NCBI GenBank assembly: GCA_021107335.1
Contig: JAIOSZ010000105.1
Location: 1-20,345 of the forward strand
DNA: 20,345 nucleotides
Reading direction: 5' to 3'
Source: Desulfuromonadaceae bacterium
GTDB lineage: Bacteria; Desulfobacterota; Desulfuromonadia; Desulfuromonadales; Syntrophotaleaceae
Shown: positions 7,805 through 17,774 of the stretch, in pieces
Layout of the letters: every line of letters begins with the position of its first letter
Position numbering within the stretch: position 1 is the first letter of the stretch
Position numbers and translations under genes: made by a program
The notes under the pieces: generated by a model
Databases searched by the model: none
What the model saw: the letters and a program-made list of their open reading frames with translations, nothing else
What the model was told of the DNA's origin: nothing

Positions 7805-8266
7805 TCAGAGTTTTTCTTCTTCTTCACCAATAACGCGATAGATTTCCTCGCTGCTCGTCGCATCCAGCAAACGACGGCGAACCGAAGAGCTTTTAAGCAA
7901 CTTTGAAATCCTTGCCAGTGTCTTCAGGTGGATCCCAATCGATTCTTCCGGGGCAAGCAGCAGGAAAAAAAGTCGGGCCGGTTTGCCATCCATTGAATCG
8001 AACTCAACTCCCCCTTCACTACGGCCGAAAGAGACCAACAGTTTGTCGATATCCTTCAGCTTTCCATGCGGGATAGCAACGCCTTCACCGATACCGGTGC
8101 TGCCCAAACGTTCTCGTTCTTGCAGCACACCAATGACTTCTTGCCGGTCCAAACCATTCTCAACGCCGACAATCGCATCAGCCAGTTCTTCTAAGGCTGT
8201 ACTTTTATCCGCAGCCTGCAAGTTCGGCACGATGGCAGCAGGGTTTAGTAAATCGACTATCTTCAT
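7805..8266 (-). CDS. ptsN: PTS EIIA-Ntr nitrogen-regulatory protein (PtsN)
   Basis: Regulatory EIIA of the fructose/mannitol type that carries phosphate but transports no sugar. In other proteobacteria it adjusts potassium, nitrogen and envelope functions. GVAIPHGKL (62-70) holds the phosphorylated histidine at position 67, and LLLAPEESIGIHLKTLARISKLL is the typical later segment. The 153 residues fit the family (about 150-165). AGGA abuts the ATG, so initiation may be weak or coupled. Its place after rpoN and hpf is conserved from Escherichia coli to this group. It is the last gene before a terminator. Its phosphodonor could be the HPr encoded downstream; no separate NPr or EI-Ntr is in the window. 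Confidence 0.95.
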   Translation of the reverse strand: MKIVDLLNPAAIVPNLQAADKSTALEELADAIVGVENGLDRQEVIGVLQERERLGSTGIGEGVAIPHGKLKDIDKLLVSFGRSEGGVEFDSMDGKPARLFFLLLAPEESIGIHLKTLARISKLLKSSSVRRRLLDATSSEEIYRVIGEEEEKL

Positions 8267-8336
8267 TCCTGGTATTTAATTCCGACACACTACTCTGCAG
8301 CCGGAATCCTCCCTCTAATATATTACAAATAGCTAG

Positions 8337-8885
8337 CTATTGAGCTTCCGGCACGATCAAACCGTAGTTCCCATCCGACCGCCGGTAAACGACACTGATT
8401 TCCTCGGTGGTAGAATCAGTAAAAACAAGGAATTCCTTGTGCAACAGGTCCATCTGCATCACTGCTTCTTCCACTGCCATCGGTTTCACCGAAAAGCTGT
8501 TGCTGCGAATGATGCTCGGCTGGCCAATGCCCTCATCGATGCTTTCCGCCGCATAGACAGTCTTGGCCACACGCCGTTCACGACCACTGGTCGGTTTATG
8601 ATCTTTAAGTTTTTCTTTATAGCGCTTGAGCTGACGCTCTATTTTATCAACTGTCCCATCGATGGCCGCATACATATCGTTAGTGTGTTCAGAACCTTTA
8701 ATCGTGATTCCTTTGGCCACCAGAGTAATTTCCGCGCTGTGGCGGATTTTCTTTGCGACAGAGAGTACTGCCTGCGCATCGATCGGCTCGTCAATATACT
8801 TTTTGACGCGAGAAAGTTTTTCCTCAAGGTAATTACGCACGGCATCACTGGTTTCCATGTGTCTGAACGTTACGGCAATTTGCAT
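8337..8885 (-). CDS. hpf: Ribosome hibernation-promoting factor, long form
   Basis: Binds the small ribosomal subunit in starved cells and drives dimerisation into inactive 100S particles. Residues 1-100 form the S30AE/YfiA domain (MQIAVTFRHMETSDAVRNYLEEKL at the start). A linker follows, and the last 55 residues (MQMDLLHKEFLVF...EISVVYRRSDGNYGLI) are the C-terminal dimerisation domain of long HPF. The 182-residue length fits the long class. I set the start at ATG 8885 because GGAGGT lies six bases upstream; extending to 8954 adds 23 residues unlike the family. It lies 92 bases after rpoN, an arrangement shared with many proteobacteria. Confidence 0.95.
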   Translation of the reverse strand: MQIAVTFRHMETSDAVRNYLEEKLSRVKKYIDEPIDAQAVLSVAKKIRHSAEITLVAKGITIKGSEHTNDMYAAIDGTVDKIERQLKRYKEKLKDHKPTSGRERRVAKTVYAAESIDEGIGQPSIIRSNSFSVKPMAVEEAVMQMDLLHKEFLVFTDSTTEEISVVYRRSDGNYGLIVPEAQ

Positions 8886-8977
8886 AAATGTACCTCCAGG
8901 GGATTGTAGTTTGTTGATGTCTGAAACAGCCTCGCCATTGACCTGATATATCAACCTGTCTTTGGCCCTGCCTCCTT

Positions 8978-10426
8978 TCAGAAAAAACGCTTTCGCTCCG
9001 TGGATGACCTTATCCCCAACATCTCCCGGTATTTGGTAACAGTCCGCCGGGCGATATCGATACCCTGCTGACGCAGCATATCGACAATCTTCTGGTCCGA
9101 AAAGGGTTTTTTGATATTTTCGCTAGCGACGATTTCCTTAATCTTACTTTTAACACTTTCCGAAGCGATGGAAGCTCCCACTGTCGTGTTAATGCCACTA
9201 TTGAAAAAATATTTGAGTTCGAACAGGCCTCGCGGCGTCTGCACATATTTATTAGTGGTGACCCGACTAACTGTTGATTCATGCATCTCAATATCTTCGG
9301 CAACGTCGCGCAGCACCAACGGTTTGAGATGTTCTATGCCCTTGTCAAAGAATTCTTTCTGAAACTTGACAATACTTTTGGTTACCCGGTAGATGGTCCT
9401 CTGGCGCTGATGGATGCTTTTGATCAGCCACATCGCTCCTCGTAACTTCTCCTGGATATATTCGCCCGCTTTTTGGTCGACATTGGCGTTTCCCGTAAGG
9501 GCATTGCGATAAAAAGAGTTGATCCGCAAATTAGGCAGGCCCTCGTCGTTCAAAACGACCACATACTCTTCGCTGATCTTATAAACGAAGATGTCAGGCG
9601 TAATATAATGAATGTCCTCCTGACTGTAGGCACGGCCAGGTCTAGGATCAAGTCCAGAAATAATACGAGCCGCACCGAGAACATCGTCCAGGCTCTCATC
9701 CAAAGATTTGGCGATAGCCGGGTATTTTCGGGTTTCCAGCTCGGCCATATGATGCTGGAGAATCCGCTCCACAAGGCTGCCTTCCATGTCCAACTGCTGA
9801 ACCTGTTTCAACAGACAGCCCTGCAAAGTATGACTGCCTACGCCCGGCGGATCAAAATCCTGCACCAGGCTCAGAGCCCGTTCTACAATCGGCATTGCCA
9901 GTCCGGAACAGCTGACAATTTCCTCTACCGAGGCCTGAAGGTAGCCGTTTTCATCGATATTACCAATGATCTCACCCGCTGCGAGTCGCTCATCATCAGC
10001 GATTCGACTGAGATTAAGCTGCCATAGTAGATGGTCGCCGAGAGAGCTCTTTTTGGTCAGTAAATTTTCATAACTGGGCCGATCATCGTCTCCTTCGTAC
10101 ATTTCAGAAGAAGTACCACTGAGATGATTTCCCTCTAAATAGGTCTGCCAATCGACATCGTTAAACTCTTCTGGATTTTCCTTGAGTTCCTGCACTTCAT
10201 CGCTGGCCGCTTCATCTTCTGCAGACTCTTTTTCAGCGTCCTGCTCTTCCTTCTCCTCAAGAGTATCAACGCCCTCTTCCAGAATCGGATTCTCTTCCAA
10301 TTCCTGCTGAACAACGAGTTCCAACTCCATACGGGATAACTGCAACAGCTTAATGGCCTGTTGCAACTGCGGAGTCATGACCAGTTGCTGAGTCATTTTC
10401 AGTTGTTGGCGGATTTCTAAGGCCAT
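8978..10426 (-). CDS. rpoN: RNA polymerase sigma-54 factor
   Basis: Alternative sigma factor for -24/-12 promoters that need AAA+ activators. The glutamine-rich region I (QQLKMTQQLVMTPQLQQAIK, about 7-26) contacts activator and core polymerase. An acidic region II follows at 45-95, then the core-binding and DNA-binding domains. The RpoN box ARRTVTKYRE (459-468), which reads the -24 element, is intact. Length 482 is normal. GGGAG precedes the ATG by four bases. It lies between lptB and hpf, the usual neighbours. I found no convincing sigma-54 promoter inside this window. Confidence 0.98.
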   Translation of the reverse strand: MALEIRQQLKMTQQLVMTPQLQQAIKLLQLSRMELELVVQQELEENPILEEGVDTLEEKEEQDAEKESAEDEAASDEVQELKENPEEFNDVDWQTYLEGNHLSGTSSEMYEGDDDRPSYENLLTKKSSLGDHLLWQLNLSRIADDERLAAGEIIGNIDENGYLQASVEEIVSCSGLAMPIVERALSLVQDFDPPGVGSHTLQGCLLKQVQQLDMEGSLVERILQHHMAELETRKYPAIAKSLDESLDDVLGAARIISGLDPRPGRAYSQEDIHYITPDIFVYKISEEYVVVLNDEGLPNLRINSFYRNALTGNANVDQKAGEYIQEKLRGAMWLIKSIHQRQRTIYRVTKSIVKFQKEFFDKGIEHLKPLVLRDVAEDIEMHESTVSRVTTNKYVQTPRGLFELKYFFNSGINTTVGASIASESVKSKIKEIVASENIKKPFSDQKIVDMLRQQGIDIARRTVTKYREMLGIRSSTERKRFF

Positions 10427-10484
10427 GATACTCCCGGGACAATGCCCATACGCTTAACGCTAACAAGGAAGAGCCGCTTAACGG

Positions 10485-11210
10485 CTAGAGCTTAAATTTA
10501 TCTCCCAGATAAATAGAACGCACTTGAGGGCAATCAGCAATTTCATTCGGCAGACCGCAAGTCAGAATCTCTCCGGCATTCAGGATATAAGCCTTGTCGC
10601 AGACACCAAGGGTCTCGCGCACATTGTGGTCGGAGACCAGGATGCCGATACCGCGCTGACGCAACTTTGAGATTATATTCTGAATGTCAATAACCGCAAT
10701 CGGATCGATACCGGCAAAGGGTTCATCCAACAAAATAAAAGCCGGATTGACCACAAGCGCCCGAGCTATCTCAAGACGTCGCCGTTCTCCTCCCGACAGA
10801 GCATAACCTGGAGATTTAGCGACATGTTCCAATCGAAAGTCTTCGAGCAGCTCAATCATACGCTGGCGTTGAACCACAGAAGGGATATCTAGAGTCTCCA
10901 AAATGGCCAGGAGGTTTTCCTCAACTGTCATTTTCCGAAAGACTGATGCTTCTTGCGCCAGATAAGCAATACCAACTCTTGCCCGCTGATACATCGGCAT
11001 GTCGGTCAATTCTTTATCGTTTAGAAAGATCTGTCCCTTATCCGGGCGGACCAAACCAACAACCATGTAAAAAGATGTTGTTTTTCCAGCTCCGTTAGGT
11101 CCCAACAGGCCAACCACCTCGCCAGAAGCCACCTCCAGGTCAACTCCGCGCACTACCTGCCGCCCGTCGTAAACCTTATGAAGACCTTTGGCAACAAGGC
11201 GTTGTGTCAT
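10485..11210 (-). CDS. lptB: LPS export ABC transporter ATP-binding protein LptB
   Basis: Cytoplasmic ATPase of the LptB2FGC complex, which extracts LPS from the inner membrane and pushes it across the Lpt bridge. Walker A is GPNGAGKT (37-44), the ABC signature LSGGE (138-142), Walker B FILLDEP (158-164), and the switch histidine is His195. At 241 residues it is the normal size. The ATG overlaps the lptA stop by four bases (ATGA), so translation is coupled. lptF and lptG are not in the window. Its first residues [16 protein letters not shown] and its neighbours separate it from branched-chain amino acid ATPases, the main alternative. Confidence 0.97.
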   Translation of the reverse strand: MTQRLVAKGLHKVYDGRQVVRGVDLEVASGEVVGLLGPNGAGKTTSFYMVVGLVRPDKGQIFLNDKELTDMPMYQRARVGIAYLAQEASVFRKMTVEENLLAILETLDIPSVVQRQRMIELLEDFRLEHVAKSPGYALSGGERRRLEIARALVVNPAFILLDEPFAGIDPIAVIDIQNIISKLRQRGIGILVSDHNVRETLGVCDKAYILNAGEILTCGLPNEIADCPQVRSIYLGDKFKL

Positions 11211-11722
11211 TCTGGGGCCCTTTCCCTTGGGTGAAATACGGCTTTAACCCGCTCATCCCCCTTACTGCGTACGATACTACATTCCGAGTCAAGAAAGAAG
11301 ATAATTTCATCGCCTTCGACAAAGTCAGCGCCTTGACGAACTTTCGGCGAACCGGATAAAATAACTTGGCCGCGCGCTCGATCAAGTATAGCTTTTTGAC
11401 CAGTCGCTACACGCTCTCCCTGTTCAATACGTACCTGCCGAAATGCCTCAATACGGTCAATACGTTGACCTTCGCTGGCCTGATATAATATTAGTTCCTC
11501 TGCGCGAATCGTTGTATCACCCTGCACGGCCACAACCTCGCCGACAAAACGGACCGTACCGGCCGCCTGGTCGGCCTCGAGACGATGAGACGTAATCTCA
11601 ATGGCCTCTAAACCGTCCCCCTTCTGGCCGGCAAAGGCAATCGAGCCACGTCCGCCAACAAAAAGGGTGAGCAATAGCAGCAAAAGAATGACGCTGATCC
11701 GGCAAACCGACATGTCGTTCAT
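11207..11722 (-). CDS. lptA: LPS transport periplasmic protein LptA
   Basis: Periplasmic bridge protein that carries LPS from LptC to the outer-membrane LptDE complex. It has a clear Sec signal peptide (1-31) with a poly-leucine core ([13 protein letters not shown]) and a plausible cleavage after AFA. Then comes one OstA/LptA beta-jellyroll of repeated short strands ([19 protein letters not shown] onward). The 171-residue length fits (about 160-190). GAGGAG stands four bases before the ATG. It starts nine bases after lptC and overlaps lptB by four bases. Confidence 0.93.
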   Translation of the reverse strand: MNDMSVCRISVILLLLLLTLFVGGRGSIAFAGQKGDGLEAIEITSHRLEADQAAGTVRFVGEVVAVQGDTTIRAEELILYQASEGQRIDRIEAFRQVRIEQGERVATGQKAILDRARGQVILSGSPKVRQGADFVEGDEIIFFLDSECSIVRSKGDERVKAVFHPRERAPE

Positions 11723-11731
11723 TCAACTCCT

Positions 11732-12295
11732 CTACCAGTTGTTCAGCCTGGTATGCACCTGGCCCAAGATCGTCATGCGTTGCTGTTGCAGAGAAACCTG
11801 CAACCCTTGACCTTTTATTTCCATATCTTTGGAAACTAATCGCACCAGCGACTCGCTAGTTATCAGTTCGGCCTTGTTGTCATAATATAATTGCTGGCAA
11901 TACAGAGCCTGACCTTGACCGCTCTTTACCACCACATCGCCATTGAGTTCCACATTACCGGTTATCGAAAACCACTTACCCCGCTGAGCGGTTAGCTGAA
12001 TGTCGCCGAACTCTCCTTGATCATATAATGTCATATGAACATTTTTGAGCTGAGATTCCTGGAGTTGTGACTCGTGAGCCACAGAATCAGCCTGCAATCT
12101 CCAGAAACGCCGATCTCCTCTGGTTTCCGTATAATCGACATTATCTAAGGCAATATCAATATTATCTGGAAGCATCTCAATCAACTGCTTGGGAGTGGCT
12201 ATTTTAAAATTTCGCCACAATACGAAAGACACCGTACCAACCAGCATAATTATGAAAAATAATAAAATATTTCGGATAGTTATGTTGCTTTTCAT
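11732..12295 (-). CDS. lptC: LPS export system protein LptC
   Basis: Bitopic inner-membrane protein that receives LPS from LptB2FG and passes it to LptA. From ATG 12295 the protein is 187 residues, with one N-terminal transmembrane helix (about 9-27, ILLFFIIMLVGTVSFVLW) and a periplasmic OstA-like domain (40-187). A longer reading from TTG 12340 adds 15 residues. I reject it because the predicted promoter lies within that stretch and because LptC normally begins just before its membrane anchor. No ribosome site stands before the ATG, which fits a nearly leaderless message or coupling to kdsC. Sequence conservation in LptC is low, so neighbours (kdsC, lptA, lptB) carry part of the call. Confidence 0.88.
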   Translation of the reverse strand: MKSNITIRNILLFFIIMLVGTVSFVLWRNFKIATPKQLIEMLPDNIDIALDNVDYTETRGDRRFWRLQADSVAHESQLQESQLKNVHMTLYDQGEFGDIQLTAQRGKWFSITGNVELNGDVVVKSGQGQALYCQQLYYDNKAELITSESLVRLVSKDMEIKGQGLQVSLQQQRMTILGQVHTRLNNW

Positions 12296-12305
12296 AGTTA
12301 GTGCC

Positions 12306-12334
12306 AGTATAGCACCAAGCCCTATACCTGTAAA
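12306..12334 (-). promoter_or_regulatory. Predicted sigma-70-type promoter directly before lptC
   Basis: On the minus strand TTTACA (12334-12329, 5/6) is followed after exactly 17 bases by TATACT (12311-12306, 5/6). The expected start site is near 12299, only about four bases before the lptC ATG. It could feed lptC-lptA-lptB and rpoN independently of the kds genes. Confidence 0.6.
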
Positions 12335-12370
12335 GATCAATCCATTAAGTTGGCACGAGATTTGACGCCA

Positions 12371-12898
12371 TCAATCCCTATCATCGGCAAAGTATCGCCC
12401 CGTGACTTCGCCCCAACAACCCGTTTCTTTCAACAACAGATCACAAACTTCTCTGACGGCACCACGCCCCCCAGGTCTACGGGTAACATAGTCAACCCGC
12501 CCCCTTAGTTCTTCAACACCATCAGCCACCGTAACCGAAAAACCTACCCGCCTTAAAATAGGCAGATCCACTAGATCGTCTCCAACATAGGCGACTTCCC
12601 GGTCTTCAAAGTCATGCTCTTGCAGAACGGCTTCATAGGGGGGCAGTTTCTGCTTAGCCCCCTGATACAGAATTTCAATGCCTAACTCTCTAGCGCGAAA
12701 AGCTACAATCTCCGATTCGCGCCCAGTGATGATGCCCACCTTGATCCCGGCCCGCTGCAACATTTTGAGACCGTGACCATCCTTGGCATCAAAAGTCTTG
12801 CTCTCGACACCGTTGGCATCGTAAGTGATGCGGCCATCAGTAAGAACTCCGTCGACATCTAGCAGCAATAAGCGAATCTTCCGCAAACGTTCTTGCAT
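12371..12898 (-). CDS. kdsC: 3-deoxy-manno-octulosonate-8-phosphatase (KdsC)
   Basis: HAD-family phosphatase that removes phosphate from Kdo-8-phosphate, the step between KdsA and KdsB. The catalytic motif LLDVDGVLTDG holds the two aspartates at 14 and 16. DAKDGHGLKML and, later, VGDDLVDLPIL (motif IV metal ligands) are characteristic of the capless KdsC type. Length is 175 residues. I chose ATG 12898 over the TTG one codon earlier: GGGG lies seven bases upstream and its A is shared with the kdsD stop in a TGATG arrangement. A 75-base gap with the lptC promoter follows. Confidence 0.95.
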   Translation of the reverse strand: MQERLRKIRLLLLDVDGVLTDGRITYDANGVESKTFDAKDGHGLKMLQRAGIKVGIITGRESEIVAFRARELGIEILYQGAKQKLPPYEAVLQEHDFEDREVAYVGDDLVDLPILRRVGFSVTVADGVEELRGRVDYVTRRPGGRGAVREVCDLLLKETGCWGEVTGRYFADDRD

Positions 12899-13869
12899 CA
12901 AACTACCCCAGCTTTCAAAAGGTCGTGTAAATGAATAATCCCCACCGGCACGCGACTCTCTTCACTATCAAAAACGAACAAAGAGGTTATGGTGTGGGAT
13001 TCCATAATCTGCACCGCCTTAGCCGCTAAGGCAGAGGCAAGAATACGCTTGGGATGGCAGGCCATGACTTGACCGACCGGCCGATCAAGTACCTCAAAAC
13101 CCTGTGCCATAGATCGTCGCAGATCGCCGTCGGAAAAGACGCCGACCAACTGGTCGGCATCGTTCAACACACCGGTAATCCCTAATTTTTTACTGGTGAT
13201 TTCAAAAAGCGCTTCCTTCAGAGGAGTCGATTCATGACACATCGGCATCTCACTGCCACAATGCATGAGCTCTTCAACTTTCAGCAGCAGCTTACGGCCA
13301 AGGGAACCTCCCGGATGAAACAGGGCGAAATCCTCTTCCTTAAACCCTCGCCTAACCAGCAAAGCCACGGCTAAAGCATCTCCCATGGCCAGAGTCGCTG
13401 TGGTGCTGGCGGTGGGAGCTAACCCTAGGGGACAGGCCTCCTCCCGAATAGAGATATCCAAAAAAACGTCGCCGGCGCGGCGCAAAGCGCTGTGAGAGTT
13501 ACCGCTCATGGCGATCAACGGCAAGCCCATCCGTTTAATCACCGGCAAAATACGGACGATCTCATCGGTCTCACCCGAATTGGAAACCGCAATGACCACA
13601 TCGCCCTTCATCAGCATGCCCAGGTCTCCGTGAATCCCCTCAGCAGGATGCAGAAAAAAAGCCGGCGTTCCAGTGGAAGCCATGGTCGAGGCGATCTTCT
13701 GGCAAATCAAACCGGACTTTCCCATGCCGGTAATCACCACCCGCCCCTTACAGGACAACAACACCTCCACAGCCCGAGTGAAATCGCCGTCAATCCGATC
13801 GGCCAAATCTGAAAGGGCTTGTGCCTCAATCCGCAGGACACGCCTTGCCACATCGATCATTTCGTTCAT
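12898..13869 (-). CDS. kdsD: Arabinose-5-phosphate isomerase (KdsD/KpsF family)
   Basis: Converts ribulose-5-phosphate to arabinose-5-phosphate, the first committed precursor of Kdo. The N-terminal SIS sugar-isomerase domain (about 35-190) has [10 protein letters not shown] (44-53), [10 protein letters not shown] and [12 protein letters not shown] near 184-195. Two CBS domains fill about 205-320. The 323-residue length is standard. The ATG overlaps the kdsA stop (ATGA), and the stop overlaps the kdsC start, so kdsA-kdsD-kdsC should be translated as a coupled set. GutQ is a paralogue with the same activity, but the location supports KdsD. Confidence 0.96.
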   Translation of the reverse strand: MNEMIDVARRVLRIEAQALSDLADRIDGDFTRAVEVLLSCKGRVVITGMGKSGLICQKIASTMASTGTPAFFLHPAEGIHGDLGMLMKGDVVIAVSNSGETDEIVRILPVIKRMGLPLIAMSGNSHSALRRAGDVFLDISIREEACPLGLAPTASTTATLAMGDALAVALLVRRGFKEEDFALFHPGGSLGRKLLLKVEELMHCGSEMPMCHESTPLKEALFEITSKKLGITGVLNDADQLVGVFSDGDLRRSMAQGFEVLDRPVGQVMACHPKRILASALAAKAVQIMESHTITSLFVFDSEESRVPVGIIHLHDLLKAGVV

Positions 13870-14699
13870 GGTGCATCAGCCCCTTTAACGATAGCGTCAA
13901 TAGCCAGCATCTCCTGCCACATCGCTTTTACCTTGTCCAGCGCCAAGGAATTAGGTCCATCACACAGCGCCCTAGAAGGATCATGATGTACCTCCCAGAA
14001 CAGGGCATCAATACCCACTGCGACCGCTGCTCGGGAAAGTGCACCGACAAACTCCCGTTGTCCGCTTGAAGCGGCGCCGGAACCGCCAGGCAGCTGCACC
14101 GCGTGGGTAGCATCGAAGACCACCGGACATCCGCTCTGGCGCATAATGGCCAGCGAGCGCATATCAACGACCAGGTTATTATAACCAAAGGTCGTTCCCC
14201 TCTCCGTCAACAGGACATCCCGATTTCCCGTCGAGGCGATCTTGTCAACCACATTGGTCATATCCCAAGGCGCAAGAAACTGGCCTTTTTTCACGTTGAC
14301 TACCCTACCGCTGTTACCGGCGGCGATCAACAGGTCGGTCTGTCGGCAGAGAAAGGCCGGGATCTGTATAATATCGAGCACCTGGGCGGCTGCAGTAACT
14401 TGCGAGATATCGTGAATATCGGAAACCACCGGCAACCCTAGTTCGTCCTTAACCCGCTGTAAAATCCGCAACCCTTCCGTCAGACCCGGGCCACGGAAGG
14501 CATCGACAGAGGTACGGTTGGCCTTATCAAAAGAGCCTTTAAAGATCAAAGCCCCCCCCAGCTCATCAGCTATCGCCTTTAAGCGGTGGGCAATAACCAG
14601 AGTCGTCTCTTCATCTTCGATGACGCAGGGTCCTGCAATCAGCACAAGGGGCTGGCCTGAACCAAAAGCTACTTCGCCCACCGTTACTTCACGTACCAT
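13866..14699 (-). CDS. kdsA: 3-deoxy-8-phosphooctulonate synthase (KdsA), metal-dependent type
   Basis: Condenses phosphoenolpyruvate with arabinose-5-phosphate to Kdo-8-phosphate. Family segments are LIAGPCVIE near residue 20, [23 protein letters not shown] and [15 protein letters not shown]. The cysteine in GPCVIE, the histidine in DATH, the glutamate in EVHHDP and the aspartate in CDGPN correspond to the four metal ligands of the Aquifex-type enzyme. Escherichia coli KdsA has asparagine at the cysteine site and needs no metal. I chose ATG 14699 (277 residues) because GAGG lies six bases upstream; GTG 14711 would add four residues. It is one base from the pyrG stop on one side and overlaps kdsD on the other. 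Confidence 0.95.
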   Translation of the reverse strand: MVREVTVGEVAFGSGQPLVLIAGPCVIEDEETTLVIAHRLKAIADELGGALIFKGSFDKANRTSVDAFRGPGLTEGLRILQRVKDELGLPVVSDIHDISQVTAAAQVLDIIQIPAFLCRQTDLLIAAGNSGRVVNVKKGQFLAPWDMTNVVDKIASTGNRDVLLTERGTTFGYNNLVVDMRSLAIMRQSGCPVVFDATHAVQLPGGSGAASSGQREFVGALSRAAVAVGIDALFWEVHHDPSRALCDGPNSLALDKVKAMWQEMLAIDAIVKGADAP

Positions 14700-14700
14700 T

Positions 14701-16335
<1,635 letters not shown>

Positions 16336-16350
16336 TTAATCGGAAATCAA

Positions 16351-16363
16351 AAGGTGACACCTT
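16351..16363. promoter_or_regulatory. 13-bp palindrome in the pyrG leader (possible operator)
   Basis: AAGGTGACACCTT is a perfect dyad of two 6-base arms around one base. It lies about 46 bases before the pyrG ATG and shortly downstream of the candidate -10. No U-run belongs to it. A protein-binding site is plausible, but I recognise no known regulator motif. Confidence 0.35.
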
Positions 16364-16378
16364 AAATACAAACTCGAA

Positions 16379-16407
16379 ATTTTACACCCATGGCAAGCAA
16401 ATGGAAA
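16379..16407 (-). promoter_or_regulatory. Candidate promoter for pyrG
   Basis: On the minus strand TTTCCA (16407-16402, 4/6) and TAAAAT (16384-16379, 5/6) are 17 bases apart in the kdsB-pyrG gap. The -35 is weak, so this is tentative. It would let pyrG and the downstream kds genes be expressed apart from kdsB. Confidence 0.35.
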
Positions 16408-16422
16408 CCCCCATTTTCAGGC

Positions 16423-17181
16423 TCAACGGATATTCCTGCTTTTCAATAACCTCTCGACCCGTGGAACATCCTCCGGCGTATCGACTCCGATACACACCTG
16501 ATCCGTTTCAATCACACGAATTCGGTAGCCATGCTCCAAGGCCCGCAACTGCTCCAGCTTTTCGAGTTGCTCCAAGCGGCTTTCCGGCATAGCGGCAAAA
16601 CGAAGCAAAAAATCACGTCGATAAACATACAGCCCGATATGCTTAAAGGCACCAAGATCAGCCATCGGCGCAACAGAAGCCTGCCACTCTTCGCGAGGAA
16701 AAGGAATGGGCGATCGGGAAAAATAAAGGGCATCGCCGGCATGATCTGTGACCACCTTGACCACATTCGGATCGCGAAATTCCTGCCAGTCAGAAATAGC
16801 GGCCTTCAAGGTTCCCATAGGAATGGAGGGGTCATCACGCAATGGGGCCACAGCCGCATCGATCATCGAGGGAGCAATTAAAGGCTCATCCCCCTGAACA
16901 TTAACCACCAGGTCAGCCTCCAGTGCATGGGCGACCTCAGCCAGGCGATCGGTGCCAGAGGCATGATCCTCCCGAGTCATCCACGCTTCTCCGCCAAAGG
17001 CTGTCACCGCCTGATAAATCCGCTGATCATCCGTAGCAACGATGACACGGTTAATGGTTGCCGAACTGCCGACGCGCTCATATACCCGTTCGATCATGGT
17101 TTTGCCAGCGATTTTCACCAGAGGCTTGCCCGGAAAACGAGTCGAAGCAAAACGGGCAGGAATAATGGCCGTAATCCGCAT
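16423..17181 (-). CDS. kdsB: 3-deoxy-manno-octulosonate cytidylyltransferase (CMP-Kdo synthetase)
   Basis: Activates Kdo with CTP to CMP-Kdo for transfer to lipid A. The N-terminus MRITAIIPARFASTRFPGKPL contains the nucleotide-binding loop of the family. VVNVQGDEPLI (about 93-103) provides the Mg-binding aspartate, and the C-terminus ends in the usual IDTPEDVPRVERLL-like segment (GVDTPEDVPRVERLL here). The 252-residue length is normal. AGGGG lies seven bases before the ATG, and a promoter with a perfect -35 is upstream. It is the first gene of the leftward LPS block. Confidence 0.97.
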   Translation of the reverse strand: MRITAIIPARFASTRFPGKPLVKIAGKTMIERVYERVGSSATINRVIVATDDQRIYQAVTAFGGEAWMTREDHASGTDRLAEVAHALEADLVVNVQGDEPLIAPSMIDAAVAPLRDDPSIPMGTLKAAISDWQEFRDPNVVKVVTDHAGDALYFSRSPIPFPREEWQASVAPMADLGAFKHIGLYVYRRDFLLRFAAMPESRLEQLEKLEQLRALEHGYRIRVIETDQVCIGVDTPEDVPRVERLLKSRNIR

Positions 17182-17217
17182 ATATAATCCCCTAAAATAA
17201 GCTATAATTCGAGTCGT

Positions 17218-17246
17218 AGCCTAAAGAAAACAGTCTAGGTTGTCAA
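17218..17246 (-). promoter_or_regulatory. Predicted sigma-70-type promoter of kdsB
   Basis: On the minus strand a perfect TTGACA (17246-17241) is followed after 17 bases by TAGGCT (17223-17218), which keeps the key first, second and last bases of the -10. The start site would fall about 30 bases before the kdsB ATG. Confidence 0.5.
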
Positions 17247-17774
17247 GAAACACACCGTAAGTCGGCACGCTTTTTTCATACAGCTCGCCCGCTAAATAAC
17301 CATTGAGTTTTCGTAGATACAATACCCTGGGCTGCCTTCTCCTGATTAGCCACTCAAATCGAATAAATTTGCGCGACCCAATACAGATTAGCCAAAACAG
17401 CCAATCTAATTTATCCCGACTAATTGACTGGGCAAAAAAACCGCCATTATTATTTCGGCCCAATGATCTTTCGCGGTCGCTTCACGAAACTTCGCTATCA
17501 TTAGCCGGAGCCAAGCTTTCGTTTGTTCCAGTTACGTAAGAAAATTGTATCTACTTCTGCATTGCCAAATACCAATCAAGCTTTGAGTCATCCCAAGTAA
17601 TCCAAAAAACACATAACAGAATTTATTTAGACTAATCCAATGCTTACTGTTTTGTGCTAATTGTATTGAAGGCCTTTTGTTGACTGACCACATATGTTAA
17701 GTTCGCTTGATATATTTTCCTGGCACAGGCTGCTATAACCTTCGCTAGACTATAATCTGCCCTTTCTGAAAAAT
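17247..17774. other. AT-rich intergenic region without a recognised gene
   Basis: About 530 bases between the divergent kdsB promoter and the receptor gene, visibly richer in A and T than its neighbours. A minus-strand frame of 80 codons (17463-17221, TTG start) and a plus-strand frame of 78 codons (17303-17539) are open, but neither has a clear ribosome site or a recognisable family, and they overlap each other. A TATAAT hexamer at 17751-17756 could be the -10 of the receptor gene, though no good -35 stands 16-18 bases before it. I see no tRNA, riboswitch consensus, Fur box or terminator. Confidence 0.6.

Noticed and set aside
8886..8954. N-terminal extension of hpf
   Set aside because: The added residues do not resemble the family, and a perfect GGAGGT sits before the internal ATG at 8885.
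10470..10488. AGCCG-TTAAG-CGGCT hairpin at the lptB stop as a terminator
   Set aside because: A five-base stem with no U-run; the genes around it are probably one unit.
12350..12365. Plus-strand TTGGCACGAGATTTGA, close to a sigma-54 promoter
   Set aside because: The -12 element reads TTGA instead of TTGC, and it points antisense into kdsC with no gene to serve.
17503..17516. AGCCGGAGCCAAGC resembling the B12 box of a cobalamin riboswitch before the receptor
   Set aside because: Bases of the box are missing, and the other conserved riboswitch elements are absent or out of order.
17721..17734. TGGCACAGGCTGCT upstream of the receptor as a sigma-54 promoter
   Set aside because: The GG and GC elements are two bases too close; spacing in this promoter class is strict.
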